Positions 1 to 10,168 are shown, counted from the stretch's first letter. The stretch is 64,000 bases of DNA from Herbinix hemicellulosilytica (GCF_002904165.1 NZ_CVTD020000015.1:186001-250000); one strand, 5' to 3'. The notes: generated from the letters alone by a model not told the origin. Numbers and translations are program-made.

Positions 1-316
1 TCTCCCGCAACGTGGCATTTTTAGGGTCTTTAATCCATCCAAGATTTTCGCCAATTCCGTTTCCCGAAAACCATTCTCCGCCTACCGCAAAGGCAACTTC
101 AGGATTTTTTTCTATCTGCTGCATTTTTAATGAAGTTGCATAAGTTGTTATATAGAACACGCCATCTTCATACATAGCGTCCACTTCACGAACAAAAGGC
201 CGGTGTTTACCGTCTTCGTTCGGCTCCAATGCAATTGTAGCCAGGGATATTACATTATCTTTTCCATTGCCGCATCTTTCTTCAATTATTTTTAACCCTT
301 CTTCAAACCTGCCCAT
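1..316 (-). CDS. pyridoxamine 5'-phosphate oxidase-like (general stress 26 type) protein, 3' end off window
   Basis: The reading frame starts at the ATG complementary to 314-316, after a clean AGGAGGA ribosome site (321-330), and runs off the left edge after about 105 codons. The product begins MGRFEEGLKIIEERCG and contains LATIALEPNEDGKHRPFVRE and an FYITTYATSLKMQQIEKNP segment. This is the split-barrel FMN-binding fold of the pyridoxamine phosphate oxidase / general stress protein 26 superfamily. Substrate and cofactor cannot be decided from this fragment; many members bind flavin or F420, or only act in stress responses. It has its own promoter with a near-perfect LexA box just upstream, so it may be DNA-damage inducible (inference). 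Confidence 0.8.
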   Translation of the reverse strand, partial: MGRFEEGLKIIEERCGNGKDNVISLATIALEPNEDGKHRPFVREVDAMYEDGVFYITTYATSLKMQQIEKNPEVAFAVGGEWFSGNGIGENLGWIKDPKNATLRE

Positions 317-385
317 TTTTATCCTCCTAAATCATTTATTATTTATATGGTTTTCAGTTTTTCATACATTTCATTTAATAATACC

Positions 386-414
386 ATTATATACCAGATA
401 TGGCTAAATGTAAA
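386..414 (-). promoter_or_regulatory. sigma-A type promoter of the PNPOx-like gene
   Basis: On the minus strand TTTACA (409-414), a 17-bp spacer and TATAAT (386-391) form a near-consensus promoter. It lies about 70 bp upstream of the start codon at 316, and a LexA box sits 9 bp upstream of its -35. Confidence 0.7.
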
Positions 415-422
415 GAAATTTT

Positions 423-436
423 TGAACATATGTTCG
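423..436. promoter_or_regulatory. LexA (SOS) box
   Basis: TGAACATATGTTCG matches the Gram-positive LexA operator CGAACATATGTTCG at 13 of 14 positions. It lies directly upstream of the -35 of the leftmost gene. The window encodes LexA, and the same motif recurs at the lexA/yneA-like intergenic region. Confidence 0.7.
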
Positions 437-639
437 GTTTTGTAGTTAATAATTATTTTAACGGATATCTCACCTAAAAACTATAACGGAATCATATGGC
501 TTTTCCCGGCAATTTTATTAATTCATTGATTTACCAATAATAATAGAATGCTGTCTTTAATTTATGATATATCATCCTAACCCGGTCCTATATAAATCCA
601 TTACCTATGCACCGGCTAGATTGAACTGTTTATTTTTTA

Positions 640-832
640 ATTTAAAAAGGTTGCCGCATAACATAAGCGGGGATATTGATACCCCCTCATACGCCGTAAA
701 TCCTGTCCTATTTTGTAGTCTTAGGTTTAAACACCGGAATTTTTCCTGTGACACACAAAATATCGGAACTTTTTTGGCGTATAAGAATTATATCAATATC
801 CCCTTAGATTTTAATCTCGGCAACCTTTATTC
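640..832 (-). other. nested inverted-repeat element, candidate structured RNA
   Basis: Three pairs of complementary arms are nested in order: 646-656 with 818-828 (11 bp, AAAGGTTGCCG), 669-681 with 791-803 (13 bp, GGGGATATTGATA) and 689-695 with 776-782 (7 bp, ATACGCC). Internal loops of 7/8 and 12/14 nt separate them, and a GGAA/TTCC hairpin sits near the apex (about 732-750). On the minus strand the element follows metG and the outer arm ends in CCTTTTT. The overall form is a rod of about 190 nt. Size and architecture recall 6S RNA, but I see no diagnostic sequence and no convincing own promoter. No protein-coding sense is evident. Confidence 0.45.
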
Positions 833-877
833 TAAATTCAAGGTAAGTGAATTACATAATAATACCGAATATACCAT

Positions 878-2890
878 TTATTCCAGCTGGCTTTCATGTT
901 TCTTAAAGAAATCTACTCTGGGTTCAAGGAATTTGAGTTTATGCTCTTTCATATCCGGAATGAAATAATCCAAAGGCTCAAATATAGTTTCCCAATCCCA
1001 TATTCTTTCATCCACACCCAGGTATTCTCTTACCATTTCTGCACCTGTAGGAGCAAGCGGATGAACCAATGTGGCAATAACCCGAACGGCATAGAATGAG
1101 TCGATTAATACCTGCCTTCTAAGAGCATCATCGTCATTATTTTCGGCAATACGTATATTGTTTACATAATATTTGTTGCTGTTGCGGACATAAGTGTCAA
1201 GCAAGTCAAATATACGATGAAACTCATGGTTATACATGTGTCTTTCATATTTTAATATGACTTCTTTTGCTTCATCCAGTATATTTTGGCTGACTTTACC
1301 TTCAGGTATATGGGAATCATAATATTTCTGAGCCGTATAGAAGCAGGAACGGATTAACCTGTTATATACATTGGTTAACAGGTTGCCCTGATTTAATACA
1401 GGGTCCATACCCCCCTGTTTATCCTTCTGGAATACGGCAGGCTGGAAACTTGCACTCTTGGTATCCAGTCCCAGGCTTATAAAATGCATACGCAGCTGTT
1501 CATTTGTATAATATTGCAGCAGTTCATCGGCCATCGGCGGTTTAATATCGGAGCTGCTGCTTGCCTTTTTATCCATGAAAAGCACATGGTTATTGGCTAT
1601 AAGGTGAGGAAGGATTAAATCACCGTCTTTAGGTATAATCTTCGGTTCATCCTCATCCTGAAGAGCCATAAACATAGCCATCTCGGCAATACCATAGAAA
1701 TAAATATTGTCCTCACCTATAAACTGATAAACATTGGCATCTTTGGAGCACCACCAGTCTTTCCAGTCCTTGGATGAAGCATTGCCGTTTTCCAGATAAG
1801 TCTGAGTAAATGATATCGGAGCCCACAAAGATTCAGGCCATACCCAGAAAGTTAAACCTTCAAGCCCTTCCTTAACAGGAGCTTTTACACCCCATTCTAC
1901 ATTTCCGGTTAACCTGAATGGTACCAGGGTTTTTCCTGTTCGGAAGTTTATACCGTGATTTGCAATCATTTCGGTTGCTTTTTCTCTGTCCTTTAGTGTC
2001 TTAAACACGAGGGTAACCGAAGGTTTTTTCTCTTCTTCTATATATTCATGTTCAGGCAGCTTATCAATGATTTCTTTAAGTTTTTCAAGCTGATTCTTCT
2101 TAATATAAATCATAGGAGGACGCAAAAACTCTTCCATGGTATTAAGAAGATATTTTCTGGAATTGGTATTGTTTCTGAGATATTCGACTCTTTCGGAAAG
2201 CAGCTTATGAAACTCCTCCAGCTTAAAGTACCAGTTTGTAACGTTTATGATTTCAGGTGTTTTTCCGGATAAAGTGCTTTTCGGATTTATAAGTTCATTA
2301 GGCATATACTGATGACCTAAAGAGCATTCATCCGCATAACCTCTTTCCGATTTGCAGCCTTCGATAGGGCATTCTCCCACTACCTGTCTTCCGTTTAAAA
2401 GCACCTTAAACTCTGGATCATAAAACTGCGGTGTAGACAGCTTCTCAAGATAACCTTTTTCATAAAGCTTTTCAAAAATTTCCTCGGAAACCTTATTATG
2501 AATTTCGCCGCTTCTTCCCAATGCGGAAGCACCGTAGAGATTAAGACTGATTTCATAATCGTCCAGGGTTTTCTTTTGCCTTAAATGATTTTGGTTTACA
2601 TACTCTTCTATAGTTCCTTTATAACCCTCTTCTTCACAAAGCTTGCGGTAGCTCTCTAAAATCGGTGAACCGTAGCAGTCTGTACCTGAAACAAATATTA
2701 CATTCTCCTTGCCGATTCTGTCTCTTAAAAATCTTGCAAAAACATCGGCATGGATAAATACACCACCTATATGCCCGAAATGAAGTCCCTTATTTCCGTA
2801 TGGCATGCCCGCCGTTACAATAGCTCTTTTCGGAAACTTGGGCCTTTCCCATTCTTTTTCGTTTCTTTTTTTAAAATTATCCTCGTTCAT
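878..2890 (-). CDS. metG: methionyl-tRNA synthetase
   Basis: Charges tRNA-Met with methionine in the cytoplasm. I start at the ATG complementary to 2888-2890 (MNEDNFKKRN), which follows GGAGGAGAC; this gives 670 aa. The class I signature is present as GLHFGHIGG near residue 40. A metal-binding knuckle CPIEGC followed by DEC and a His lies near residues 175-195. The KMSKS loop is atypical: the equivalent stretch reads MDKKASSSSD. There is an inserted segment of roughly 70 residues (around EHEYIEEEKKPSVTLVFKTL) in the catalytic domain, and no C-terminal OB-fold tRNA-binding domain is visible. Transcription is controlled by the T-box leader just upstream. Family assignment is secure; the unusual KMSKS loop suggests a divergent MetRS subtype. 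Confidence 0.92.
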   Translation of the reverse strand: MNEDNFKKRNEKEWERPKFPKRAIVTAGMPYGNKGLHFGHIGGVFIHADVFARFLRDRIGKENVIFVSGTDCYGSPILESYRKLCEEEGYKGTIEEYVNQNHLRQKKTLDDYEISLNLYGASALGRSGEIHNKVSEEIFEKLYEKGYLEKLSTPQFYDPEFKVLLNGRQVVGECPIEGCKSERGYADECSLGHQYMPNELINPKSTLSGKTPEIINVTNWYFKLEEFHKLLSERVEYLRNNTNSRKYLLNTMEEFLRPPMIYIKKNQLEKLKEIIDKLPEHEYIEEEKKPSVTLVFKTLKDREKATEMIANHGINFRTGKTLVPFRLTGNVEWGVKAPVKEGLEGLTFWVWPESLWAPISFTQTYLENGNASSKDWKDWWCSKDANVYQFIGEDNIYFYGIAEMAMFMALQDEDEPKIIPKDGDLILPHLIANNHVLFMDKKASSSSDIKPPMADELLQYYTNEQLRMHFISLGLDTKSASFQPAVFQKDKQGGMDPVLNQGNLLTNVYNRLIRSCFYTAQKYYDSHIPEGKVSQNILDEAKEVILKYERHMYNHEFHRIFDLLDTYVRNSNKYYVNNIRIAENNDDDALRRQVLIDSFYAVRVIATLVHPLAPTGAEMVREYLGVDERIWDWETIFEPLDYFIPDMKEHKLKFLEPRVDFFKKHESQLE

Positions 2891-3044
2891 AAGTCTCCTC
2901 CTTAATCCCTTTAGTAGCTTACTGATATTACCTGTCAAACCGGTAAAACATATGAAATGTTAAATTATTATTTAAATATTGGATTACAAATTAATTATTT
3001 TTGTAGTTCTTATATTCACAGGAAAGTTACATTTTTCTGTGGCA

Positions 3045-3347
3045 TAAAAAAACCCTACAATAATCCGTGATTATCGTAGGGACGAATTCATCGTGGTGCC
3101 ACCCTATTTCTTTGATATGTCGCCATATCAAACTCATTAGGTACAAAAATATACCTTAGTCCTGTAACGTGGACACACGTCATAGCATCACCGGAAAGAC
3201 TAATCCGGATCCGTATGCGGCTCCGAGGCTTGCTTCATCCTAACTTCCCCATTCCTTCTCAGCTTTAGCGGAACTCTCTGTAGGTTCCGTTAAGACTACT
3301 CTTCTCTTCACAGCCTTTTTATTTATTCAATTGATTCAATATTTCTT
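3045..3347 (-). promoter_or_regulatory. T-box riboswitch of metG
   Basis: The minus strand carries the T-box core AGGGTGGCACCACG (about 3092-3105). It is followed by a terminator whose stem CCCTACGATAA pairs with its complement and runs into a seven-T tract (3045-3081). Upstream lie the expected Stem I elements: an AGAGAG-like segment and a CCTCGGAGCC stretch. An ATG at 3236-3238, just 5' of the CCTCGGAG segment, is the best candidate specifier codon. T-boxes sense uncharged cognate tRNA, here tRNA-Met, and antiterminate. Element certain; specifier assignment tentative. Confidence 0.93.
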
Positions 3348-3354
3348 TATCCGT

Positions 3355-3383
3355 ATGGTATGATATTCTAATCAAAAAGTCAA
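3355..3383 (-). promoter_or_regulatory. promoter of the metG T-box leader
   Basis: TTGACT (3378-3383), a 17-bp spacer and TACCAT (3355-3360) on the minus strand place the transcript start near 3347, just before the T-box Stem I. Confidence 0.7.
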
Positions 3384-3408
3384 GTAATATTTTTCACCTA
3401 AAATGGTA

Positions 3409-3780
3409 CTAGTAATTAGTCGAATCTGTATAATACGGAACAATAATATAATTTCCCGCATGTATCTTTTCCGATGTAAGCCCATTGCTTAACATGATTT
3501 CTTCAACATATTCATTCAAATCTTTATATTCACAGGACATATACCTGGAAGCAATGCTCCATAAGGTATCCCCGTTTTGAATCTGCACACTGGTTACTTG
3601 CTTAACCCTTTTATTGCTGTTGGTTGCTGTGGCTGTTTTTGTAGTAAATAAAACTGTAAGGATTATTATAATTATTATTATAGCCAGACCTAACCACTTA
3701 ATATTCCTATTTCCCGATCTGTTGTATGAACTTTTCCTTGCAGGTTTTGAATCCAGGTCATTCAGATATGTATTGTTCAT
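3409..3780 (-). CDS. yneA: YneA-like membrane-anchored LysM protein, likely SOS division inhibitor
   Basis: A 123-aa protein with a charged N-terminus, one transmembrane helix (WLGLAIIIIIIILTVLF, about residues 29-46) and a C-terminal LysM domain (VQIQNGDTLWSIASRYM through ENYIIVP-like end, residues 66-118). Size, topology and position divergent from lexA match Bacillus YneA, which delays cell division during DNA damage. RBS GGGAGGT precedes the ATG at 3780. It is driven by a perfect-consensus promoter (4017-4045) with a LexA operator inside the spacer, giving an untranslated leader of over 200 nt. The function is inferred from family and context; a general LysM wall-binding protein is the alternative. 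Confidence 0.75.
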   Translation of the reverse strand: MNNTYLNDLDSKPARKSSYNRSGNRNIKWLGLAIIIIIIILTVLFTTKTATATNSNKRVKQVTSVQIQNGDTLWSIASRYMSCEYKDLNEYVEEIMLSNGLTSEKIHAGNYIIVPYYTDSTNY

Positions 3781-3997
3781 AATATCTACCTCCCGCCTAT
3801 TAAAAAGATTAAATGTTAAATCACAGCATTAAATAAAACACGGACAATTAAATAATCTAATATCAGCACCCATTAACTTTACATAATGATATTATGTCTT
3901 TCTCATCTTTAGGATATGTTTTTATTTCTTACTTTTACGTTCATGTTTAAGTGAATTATTTTTGAATCCAAGTAAATTTTAAGGGAAAAATATACCA

Positions 3998-4108
3998 CGA
4001 ACATATGTTTATATGAATTATATCGAACATACATTTGTTTGTCAATATAAAATTCGAACATATATTCATTTTTTCAAACATTTTTTCGTTTTTTAGAACA
4101 TAGGTTTT
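3998..4108. promoter_or_regulatory. cluster of four LexA boxes
   Basis: Four LexA-type motifs lie between the divergent genes: CGAACATATGTTTA (3998-4011), CGAACATACATTTG (4024-4037), CGAACATATATTCA (4055-4068) and AGAACATAGGTTTT (4095-4108). The second falls inside the yneA-like promoter spacer and the fourth overlaps the lexA -35. All diverge moderately from the palindromic consensus, as is common for autoregulated sites. Confidence 0.75.
4017..4045 (-). promoter_or_regulatory. yneA-like promoter with embedded LexA operator
   Basis: TTGACA (4040-4045), exactly 17 bp, then TATAAT (4017-4022) on the minus strand: a perfect sigma-A consensus. The LexA box at 4024-4037 fills the spacer, so repressor and polymerase should be mutually exclusive. 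Confidence 0.85.
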
Positions 4109-4135
4109 GCATTTTCCTGCCAGTTGTGTTATACT
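4107..4135 (+). promoter_or_regulatory. lexA promoter
   Basis: TTGCAT (4107-4112), a 17-bp spacer and TATACT (4130-4135) precede lexA by about 85 bp. The LexA box at 4095-4108 abuts and overlaps the -35, consistent with autorepression. Confidence 0.75.
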
Positions 4136-4219
4136 ATAAAAAATGATAAAAACCTATTAACTTTAAATGATAAATACTACCCTATGAAAAATAGAATGGA
4201 TATTTTAGGAGGAAATCTA

Positions 4220-4837
4220 ATGGGATATGGTAGGATAAGTAATAAGCAAAAAGAGATACTGGAATTTATAAAAGCTCAGATTATAAATAAGGGATACCCG
4301 CCGGCAGTTCGCGAAATTTGTGAGGCTGTAAACCTAAAATCAACCTCATCGGTTCATTCTCATTTGGAATCTCTTGAAAAAAACGGATATATTCGCAGAG
4401 ACCCTTCAAAACCCAGGGCTATTGAAATAATAGATGATGAATTTAACCTTACAAGACGGGAACTTGTTAATGTTCCGATTGTAGGTACTATTACTGCAGG
4501 ACAGCCTATCCTTGCTGTTGAAAATATTGAAAGCTATTTTCCTATTCCTTCTGAATTTATGCCCAATACCGAAACCTTTATGTTAAAAGTCAAGGGCGAC
4601 AGTATGATTAATGCGGGAATATTTGACGGTGACAGAATTATAGTGCAAAGACAATCCCATGCCAAAAACGGTGACTATGTTGTTGCTCTGATAGATGATG
4701 AAGTTACGGTAAAGACCTTTTATAAAGAGAACGGTTATTTCCGCCTTCAGCCTGAAAATGATGCTATGGAACCTATTATAGTTTCCGATCTGCAAATCCT
4801 TGGTGTTGTAATAGGGCTTTTCCGTATAATTAAATAA
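4220..4837 (+). CDS. lexA: LexA repressor
   Basis: SOS transcriptional repressor and self-cleaving protease. I use the ATG at 4220 ([11 protein letters not shown]), which follows TTAGGAGGAAATCTA, giving 205 aa, the usual length; an upstream in-frame ATG has no ribosome site. The N-terminal winged helix-turn-helix ([20 protein letters not shown], about residues 25-45) binds the boxes seen at 3998-4108. The C-terminal S24 peptidase domain has the Ala-Gly cleavage site in GTITAGQPI, the catalytic Ser in GDSMINAG and the catalytic Lys in EVTVKTF. RecA-stimulated autocleavage would derepress itself, the yneA-like gene and probably the gene at 1-316. Confidence 0.97.
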   Translation: MGYGRISNKQKEILEFIKAQIINKGYPPAVREICEAVNLKSTSSVHSHLESLEKNGYIRRDPSKPRAIEIIDDEFNLTRRELVNVPIVGTITAGQPILAVENIESYFPIPSEFMPNTETFMLKVKGDSMINAGIFDGDRIIVQRQSHAKNGDYVVALIDDEVTVKTFYKENGYFRLQPENDAMEPIIVSDLQILGVVIGLFRIIK

Positions 4838-4922
4838 TTTACTGACGATTCTTAGACTTAATTATTCTACACAGATATTTTAATTCAGTTTACTTCAGTT
4901 ACTTCAATTATTCTTATACAAT

Positions 4923-4960
4923 AAAAAACAGTGCCAGCTACCCTTAAAGGTAACTGGCAC
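4923..4960 (-). terminator. Rho-independent terminator of rsfS
   Basis: Inverted repeat GTGCCAG...CTGGCAC (4931-4960), followed on the minus strand by TGTTTTTTAT. It lies just after the rsfS stop; lexA transcription from the other side also meets this hairpin. Confidence 0.8.
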
Positions 4961-4966
4961 ATATTA

Positions 4967-5317
4967 TTATAACTGATCTATACTAACTGTTTTTCCGTCT
5001 CTCCAAATTCTTTCAAGATTATAAAACAGGCGGTCTTCTTTTGAAAAAACATGAACAATTACATCGCCATAATCCATCAGTATCCAACTGGCACTTCTTA
5101 TACCTTCTATTCTCAACGGCTCATAACCGTTCTTACCCAGCTTTTCAAGGACAGAATTCATTAAAGCATCGACCTGAAGAGCATTGGAACCGCTTGCGAT
5201 TATAAAATAATCGGCTATTATGGATATATCCTTTATATCTATTATTGTGATTTCTTCCCCTTTCTTTTCATCCAGGGCTTCATATGCCAGTTTGACCTTT
5301 TCCTTTGATTTTTCCAT
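4967..5317 (-). CDS. rsfS: ribosomal silencing factor RsfS (Iojap/YbeB)
   Basis: A 116-aa protein that binds ribosomal protein L14 on the 50S subunit and blocks subunit joining under starvation. The conserved core is visible: DIKDISIIADYFIIASG, then RIEGIRSASWILMDYGDVIVHVF and the final FYNLERIWRDG. The ATG complementary to 5315-5317 follows GGAGGTAGAT; an earlier TTG would overlap this ribosome site. It lies downstream of yqeK and nadD, as in many Firmicutes, although the LCP gene often found between them is absent. Confidence 0.93.
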   Translation of the reverse strand: MEKSKEKVKLAYEALDEKKGEEITIIDIKDISIIADYFIIASGSNALQVDALMNSVLEKLGKNGYEPLRIEGIRSASWILMDYGDVIVHVFSKEDRLFYNLERIWRDGKTVSIDQL

Positions 5318-5616
5318 ATCTACCTCCAAAAAATAATTATGACTATATCAACAGGTTACAAATAACTTCTTTTGTATATAACTATTTAATTACTTATTCA
5401 ATGTGCAATATCTGACGTACTGCCACTTATTTGATTTGTAAAAATGCTTTATATTATTGATTTTAGCTATTTTTGTATTTTGCTTTATGATATTACATTT
5501 AATTTAATTTAAATTACAGTCAATGCATTTATGTTTATTAATTTAAATAAAATATTAGAACATGACGGTCTTACAAAATAAGCACATTAATTGTTTATTG
5601 TTAGATTTTATAAAAA
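5318..5616. other. AT-rich intergenic region, no gene seen
   Basis: About 300 bp of very AT-rich DNA between yqeK and rsfS. I find no ORF with a ribosome site, no convincing promoter and no terminator hairpin. Confidence 0.6.
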
Positions 5617-6195
5617 TCATTTGCTTTGACATAGGTTTACATAATAATTATATGTTTCTATAGTCAAAGGATCTATAAATGCGTTTATTGACTTTAGGTA
5701 TTCCAATATTCTGCCGGATATAAACATAACCGCCTCATCCAAATCATCATTATAAGCTATTTTCCTAGCCTTGTCCAAATGCAAAATTGGATTTCTGTAC
5801 GGCTCAATAAAATCGGCAACATATACAATCTTCTCCAGTTCTGACATGGCGGGCCTGCCTGTGGTGTGACTAATTATGGCGTTAAGAATCTCTTCGTCTG
5901 TAATTCCATAAAATTCTTTTGCATAAGCAGCACCTACTTTGGCATGAAGAAGATATGGTGCCTTAATTTCGGCTTCAGTTATATGCAAATTAAATTTCCT
6001 GCATTCACTTATCAGTTCTTCATCCGACAAATGCTTGGCACAATCATGAAGAAGGCCTGCGGTTCTTGCTTTTAGAGTATCACAACCGTATATCACCGCA
6101 AGGTCATAACAGACCTCCTCTACGCCAAGAATGTGTCTGTATCTTTTTTCTGATAATGTTTTTTCAAGGCTTTTTCTTATATGTTCCAGCTCCAT
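5617..6195 (-). CDS. yqeK: YqeK, HD-domain diadenosine tetraphosphate hydrolase family
   Basis: Members of this family symmetrically hydrolyse Ap4A, an alarmone-like dinucleotide, using a di-iron HD centre. The HD motif is seen in ARTAGLLHDCAKHL, with further metal ligands in YLLHAKVGA, ISHTTG and VYVADFIEP. I start at MELEHIRKSLEK (192 aa) after AAAGGT with 6-7 nt spacing; a longer form from 6234 lacks a ribosome site and exceeds the family length. It directly follows nadD, a conserved pairing. Confidence 0.9.
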   Translation of the reverse strand: MELEHIRKSLEKTLSEKRYRHILGVEEVCYDLAVIYGCDTLKARTAGLLHDCAKHLSDEELISECRKFNLHITEAEIKAPYLLHAKVGAAYAKEFYGITDEEILNAIISHTTGRPAMSELEKIVYVADFIEPYRNPILHLDKARKIAYNDDLDEAVMFISGRILEYLKSINAFIDPLTIETYNYYVNLCQSK

Positions 6196-6536
6196 ATAAA
6201 TACCTTTTTCTAATCTAATATTATCATGATTCAATATTTTAAATCTTATTGCCTTACCCGGTTTTAAACGCTTAGTATTGTAACATACTTATAATCCGAT
6301 GTAAAGAAAACCTATTTGCTTTCATCAATAAAGCATTAACCGTTTATAGCTTATAGGTAGCAAAAATATTCGACAATACGAATAAGTTTTATCAATTTTA
6401 AAATTGACCAATAATTCGATGGAAAATTTCCTAAAATATGCAGAGCTTTCAAATTTAAGGTTGCACACAAAAGTATTATTCATAAGTAATTCTGATTAAG
6501 TCGTTAATTTATTCTGATTAAGTCGACATAATCTTT
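6196..6536. other. intergenic region with a 14-bp direct repeat
   Basis: No gene is apparent between nadD and yqeK. Just after the nadD stop, TTCTGATTAAGTCG occurs twice (6490-6503 and 6512-6525), 22 bp apart. The rest is AT-rich with no clear signal. Confidence 0.5.
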
Positions 6537-7139
6537 TTATGTATACAGATTATGCCGTTTTATATAATCTAAAACCTCATCCGGTACATAATAACGAACC
6601 GATTTATTTTTTGCTATCCTTTCACGGATAAGTTCCGAAGAAATCCCAATATATGGCATATCAAGCAAAATTATTTTTCCGTTATAAGTTTTCTCCAAGT
6701 AATTAGCTTGTTTTCTTAATTGTTCAAGAGAATAGTTTTCTCTGCCTCCTGCAACAAGAATACTTAAATTAAATACCGTTTGCGGGTCTTTCCATTGCGT
6801 CATCATCATTAACGAATCTGCCCCGACAATAAAATAAAACTCAGTATCAGGCTCTTTTTCTTTAAGTATTTTCAAAGTGTCAGACGTATAGGTAATTCCG
6901 GGCCGGTTAAGCTCTATATCTGACAAGACAAAATTAGGGTTATCTTTGATTGCCAGCTTTACCATATTTAATCTGTGTTCAGCGCTTAACACATCTATAT
7001 CTGCCTTATGGGGCGGATTCATGGTAGGCATAAACAGGATATAATCCAACTTAGCCTGATCATATGCATGTTCAGCCAGAAACAAATGACCGTTATGGAT
7101 TGGATTAAAGGTCCCGCCCATAATACCGACCTTTTTCAT
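6537..7139 (-). CDS. nadD: nicotinate-nucleotide adenylyltransferase
   Basis: Transfers AMP from ATP to nicotinate mononucleotide in NAD synthesis. The nucleotidyltransferase signature GGTFNPIHNGHL (residues 8-19) and the C-terminal ISSELIRERI (SSTxIR-type) motif are both present. The ATG at 7139 (MKKVGIMGG) follows AAGGAAG and gives 200 aa, the usual size; a longer ORF from 7181 lacks a ribosome site. It sits in the conserved yhbY-nadD-yqeK-rsfS run. Confidence 0.95.
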   Translation of the reverse strand: MKKVGIMGGTFNPIHNGHLFLAEHAYDQAKLDYILFMPTMNPPHKADIDVLSAEHRLNMVKLAIKDNPNFVLSDIELNRPGITYTSDTLKILKEKEPDTEFYFIVGADSLMMMTQWKDPQTVFNLSILVAGGRENYSLEQLRKQANYLEKTYNGKIILLDMPYIGISSELIRERIAKNKSVRYYVPDEVLDYIKRHNLYT

Positions 7140-7221
7140 AAAATTACTTCCTTTCGAATGTTTAGACCTTATATTGTACATAAAATAATTGCGTCATGCT
7201 GAAATTCCGATAAAAACCCCT

Positions 7222-7536
7222 TTATGCCTTGTCTTTAATTTTTTCTTCACCGGGAAGGAATATTTTCTTTTTGTCTTTTGACTCTTTATACAATACTATC
7301 TTTCTGCCTATAACCTGCACCACTTCCGAACGGGTCCTCTCAGCAATGATTTTTGCAAGTTCATTTATATCTTCGGTGCAGTTTTTCAAAACATTTATCT
7401 TTATCAGTTCCCTGGCTTCCAATGCTTCAGCAATACCCTGAGTAAGTTCCGGGGTAATTGCAGATTTTCCGATTTGATAAATCGGATCAATGTTCATAGC
7501 AAGTCCTTTTAAATAAGCCCTCTGCTTTGTTGTCAT
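7222..7536 (-). CDS. yhbY: YhbY/CRM-domain ribosome assembly RNA-binding protein
   Basis: A 104-aa protein starting MTTKQRAYLKGLAM with the CRM-domain hallmark YQIGKSAITPELTQGIAEAL (residues 19-40) and the end motif EVVQVIGRKIVLYKES. CRM proteins bind rRNA, and YhbY associates with pre-50S particles. It follows obgE by 24 bp, another large-subunit assembly factor, so the two are probably cotranscribed. Confidence 0.92.
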   Translation of the reverse strand: MTTKQRAYLKGLAMNIDPIYQIGKSAITPELTQGIAEALEARELIKINVLKNCTEDINELAKIIAERTRSEVVQVIGRKIVLYKESKDKKKIFLPGEEKIKDKA

Positions 7537-7560
7537 TAATGTTCTCCCTTCTTATATCGA

Positions 7561-9397
<1,837 letters not shown>

Positions 9398-9437
9398 AAC
9401 CCCAAATTCAGGCTCATAAAAGAATTTGGGGTTATCG
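9398..9437 (-). terminator. terminator after rpmA
   Basis: Stem AACCCCAAATTC / GAATTTGGGGTT, followed on the minus strand by ATTTTATT. It ends the rplU-prp-rpmA operon. Confidence 0.8.
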
Positions 9438-9451
9438 TCACATGTATCTGT

Positions 9452-9748
9452 TTATATGGTCTCAACAGTCTCAACAGGGTAAACACTTGCTTGTTTTTTG
9501 TCCCTGCCTTTTCTTTCGAAACGAAGTATACCGTCTACTAATGCATATAATGTATCGTCTTTTCCACGTCCTACATTAGTTCCCGGATGAATTTTTGTTC
9601 CGCGCTGTCTGTAAATAATATTTCCGGCAAGAACAAACTGTCCGTCGGCTCTTTTTGCACCGAGTCTCTTAGAATGGGAATCTCTGCCGTTCTTTGTGGA
9701 ACCTACACCCTTTTTATGAGCAAAAAATTGAAGGTTCATTCTTAACAT
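9452..9748 (-). CDS. rpmA: 50S ribosomal protein L27 with cleavable N-terminus
   Basis: Begins [10 protein letters not shown] followed by [20 protein letters not shown]. The first ten residues are the Firmicutes-type extension removed by Prp to expose the HKKG end that reaches the peptidyl-transferase centre. The ATG at 9748 follows GGAGGTGTATACG; an in-frame GTG lies inside that spacing and is rejected. 98 aa, normal length. The processing protease gene prp lies directly upstream in the same operon. Confidence 0.97.
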   Translation of the reverse strand: MLRMNLQFFAHKKGVGSTKNGRDSHSKRLGAKRADGQFVLAGNIIYRQRGTKIHPGTNVGRGKDDTLYALVDGILRFERKGRDKKQASVYPVETVETI

Positions 9749-9827
9749 CGTATACACCTCCTATATCCAAATCACGCAAATTCAGTCTGCCGTAATGAAT
9801 TTGCCTGCCACTTTACGTTCCTGCTGT

Positions 9828-10157
9828 TTATTTTACCTTTTGGGAAACGGAAATATATTTACCGTTATATTCGGCTTCTATACCCATTAACCCTAAGGCC
9901 AGCGATTTTAAAAGCAAATTTGTCTCGCTGCTTATAGGACTTGTTACATGAAATTCTATCAAACCTTTATCTTCATTCTCTGTTATATCAATATCATCTG
10001 TTGTAAACTGTTCAATAGAATTTATTGTATTGATTACCAGGGCCGATACTGCCGCACATACAATATCATTTCCATTATGGCTAAAACCTGCATGCCCCAG
10101 TATCTTAAAACCTGTAATCAAATCATCTGTTTTTTTATAAATGGTCACTTTAATCAT
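9828..10157 (-). CDS. prp: ribosomal-processing cysteine protease Prp
   Basis: A 109-aa YsxB/Prp family protein. It has the conserved GHAGF (catalytic His near residue 22) and NDIVCAAVSALV (catalytic Cys near 34), which together form the dyad that trims the N-terminal extension of L27. Its place between rplU and rpmA is the standard Firmicutes arrangement, and the L27 encoded here has the matching MNLQFFA cleavage site. Confidence 0.95.
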   Translation of the reverse strand: MIKVTIYKKTDDLITGFKILGHAGFSHNGNDIVCAAVSALVINTINSIEQFTTDDIDITENEDKGLIEFHVTSPISSETNLLLKSLALGLMGIEAEYNGKYISVSQKVK

Positions 10158-10168
10158 ATTACCATAAC

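Noticed and set aside
564-968. Open frame of 134 codons on the plus strand
   Set aside because: It runs through the nested inverted repeat and into the 3' end of metG, has no ribosome site and no protein-like composition.
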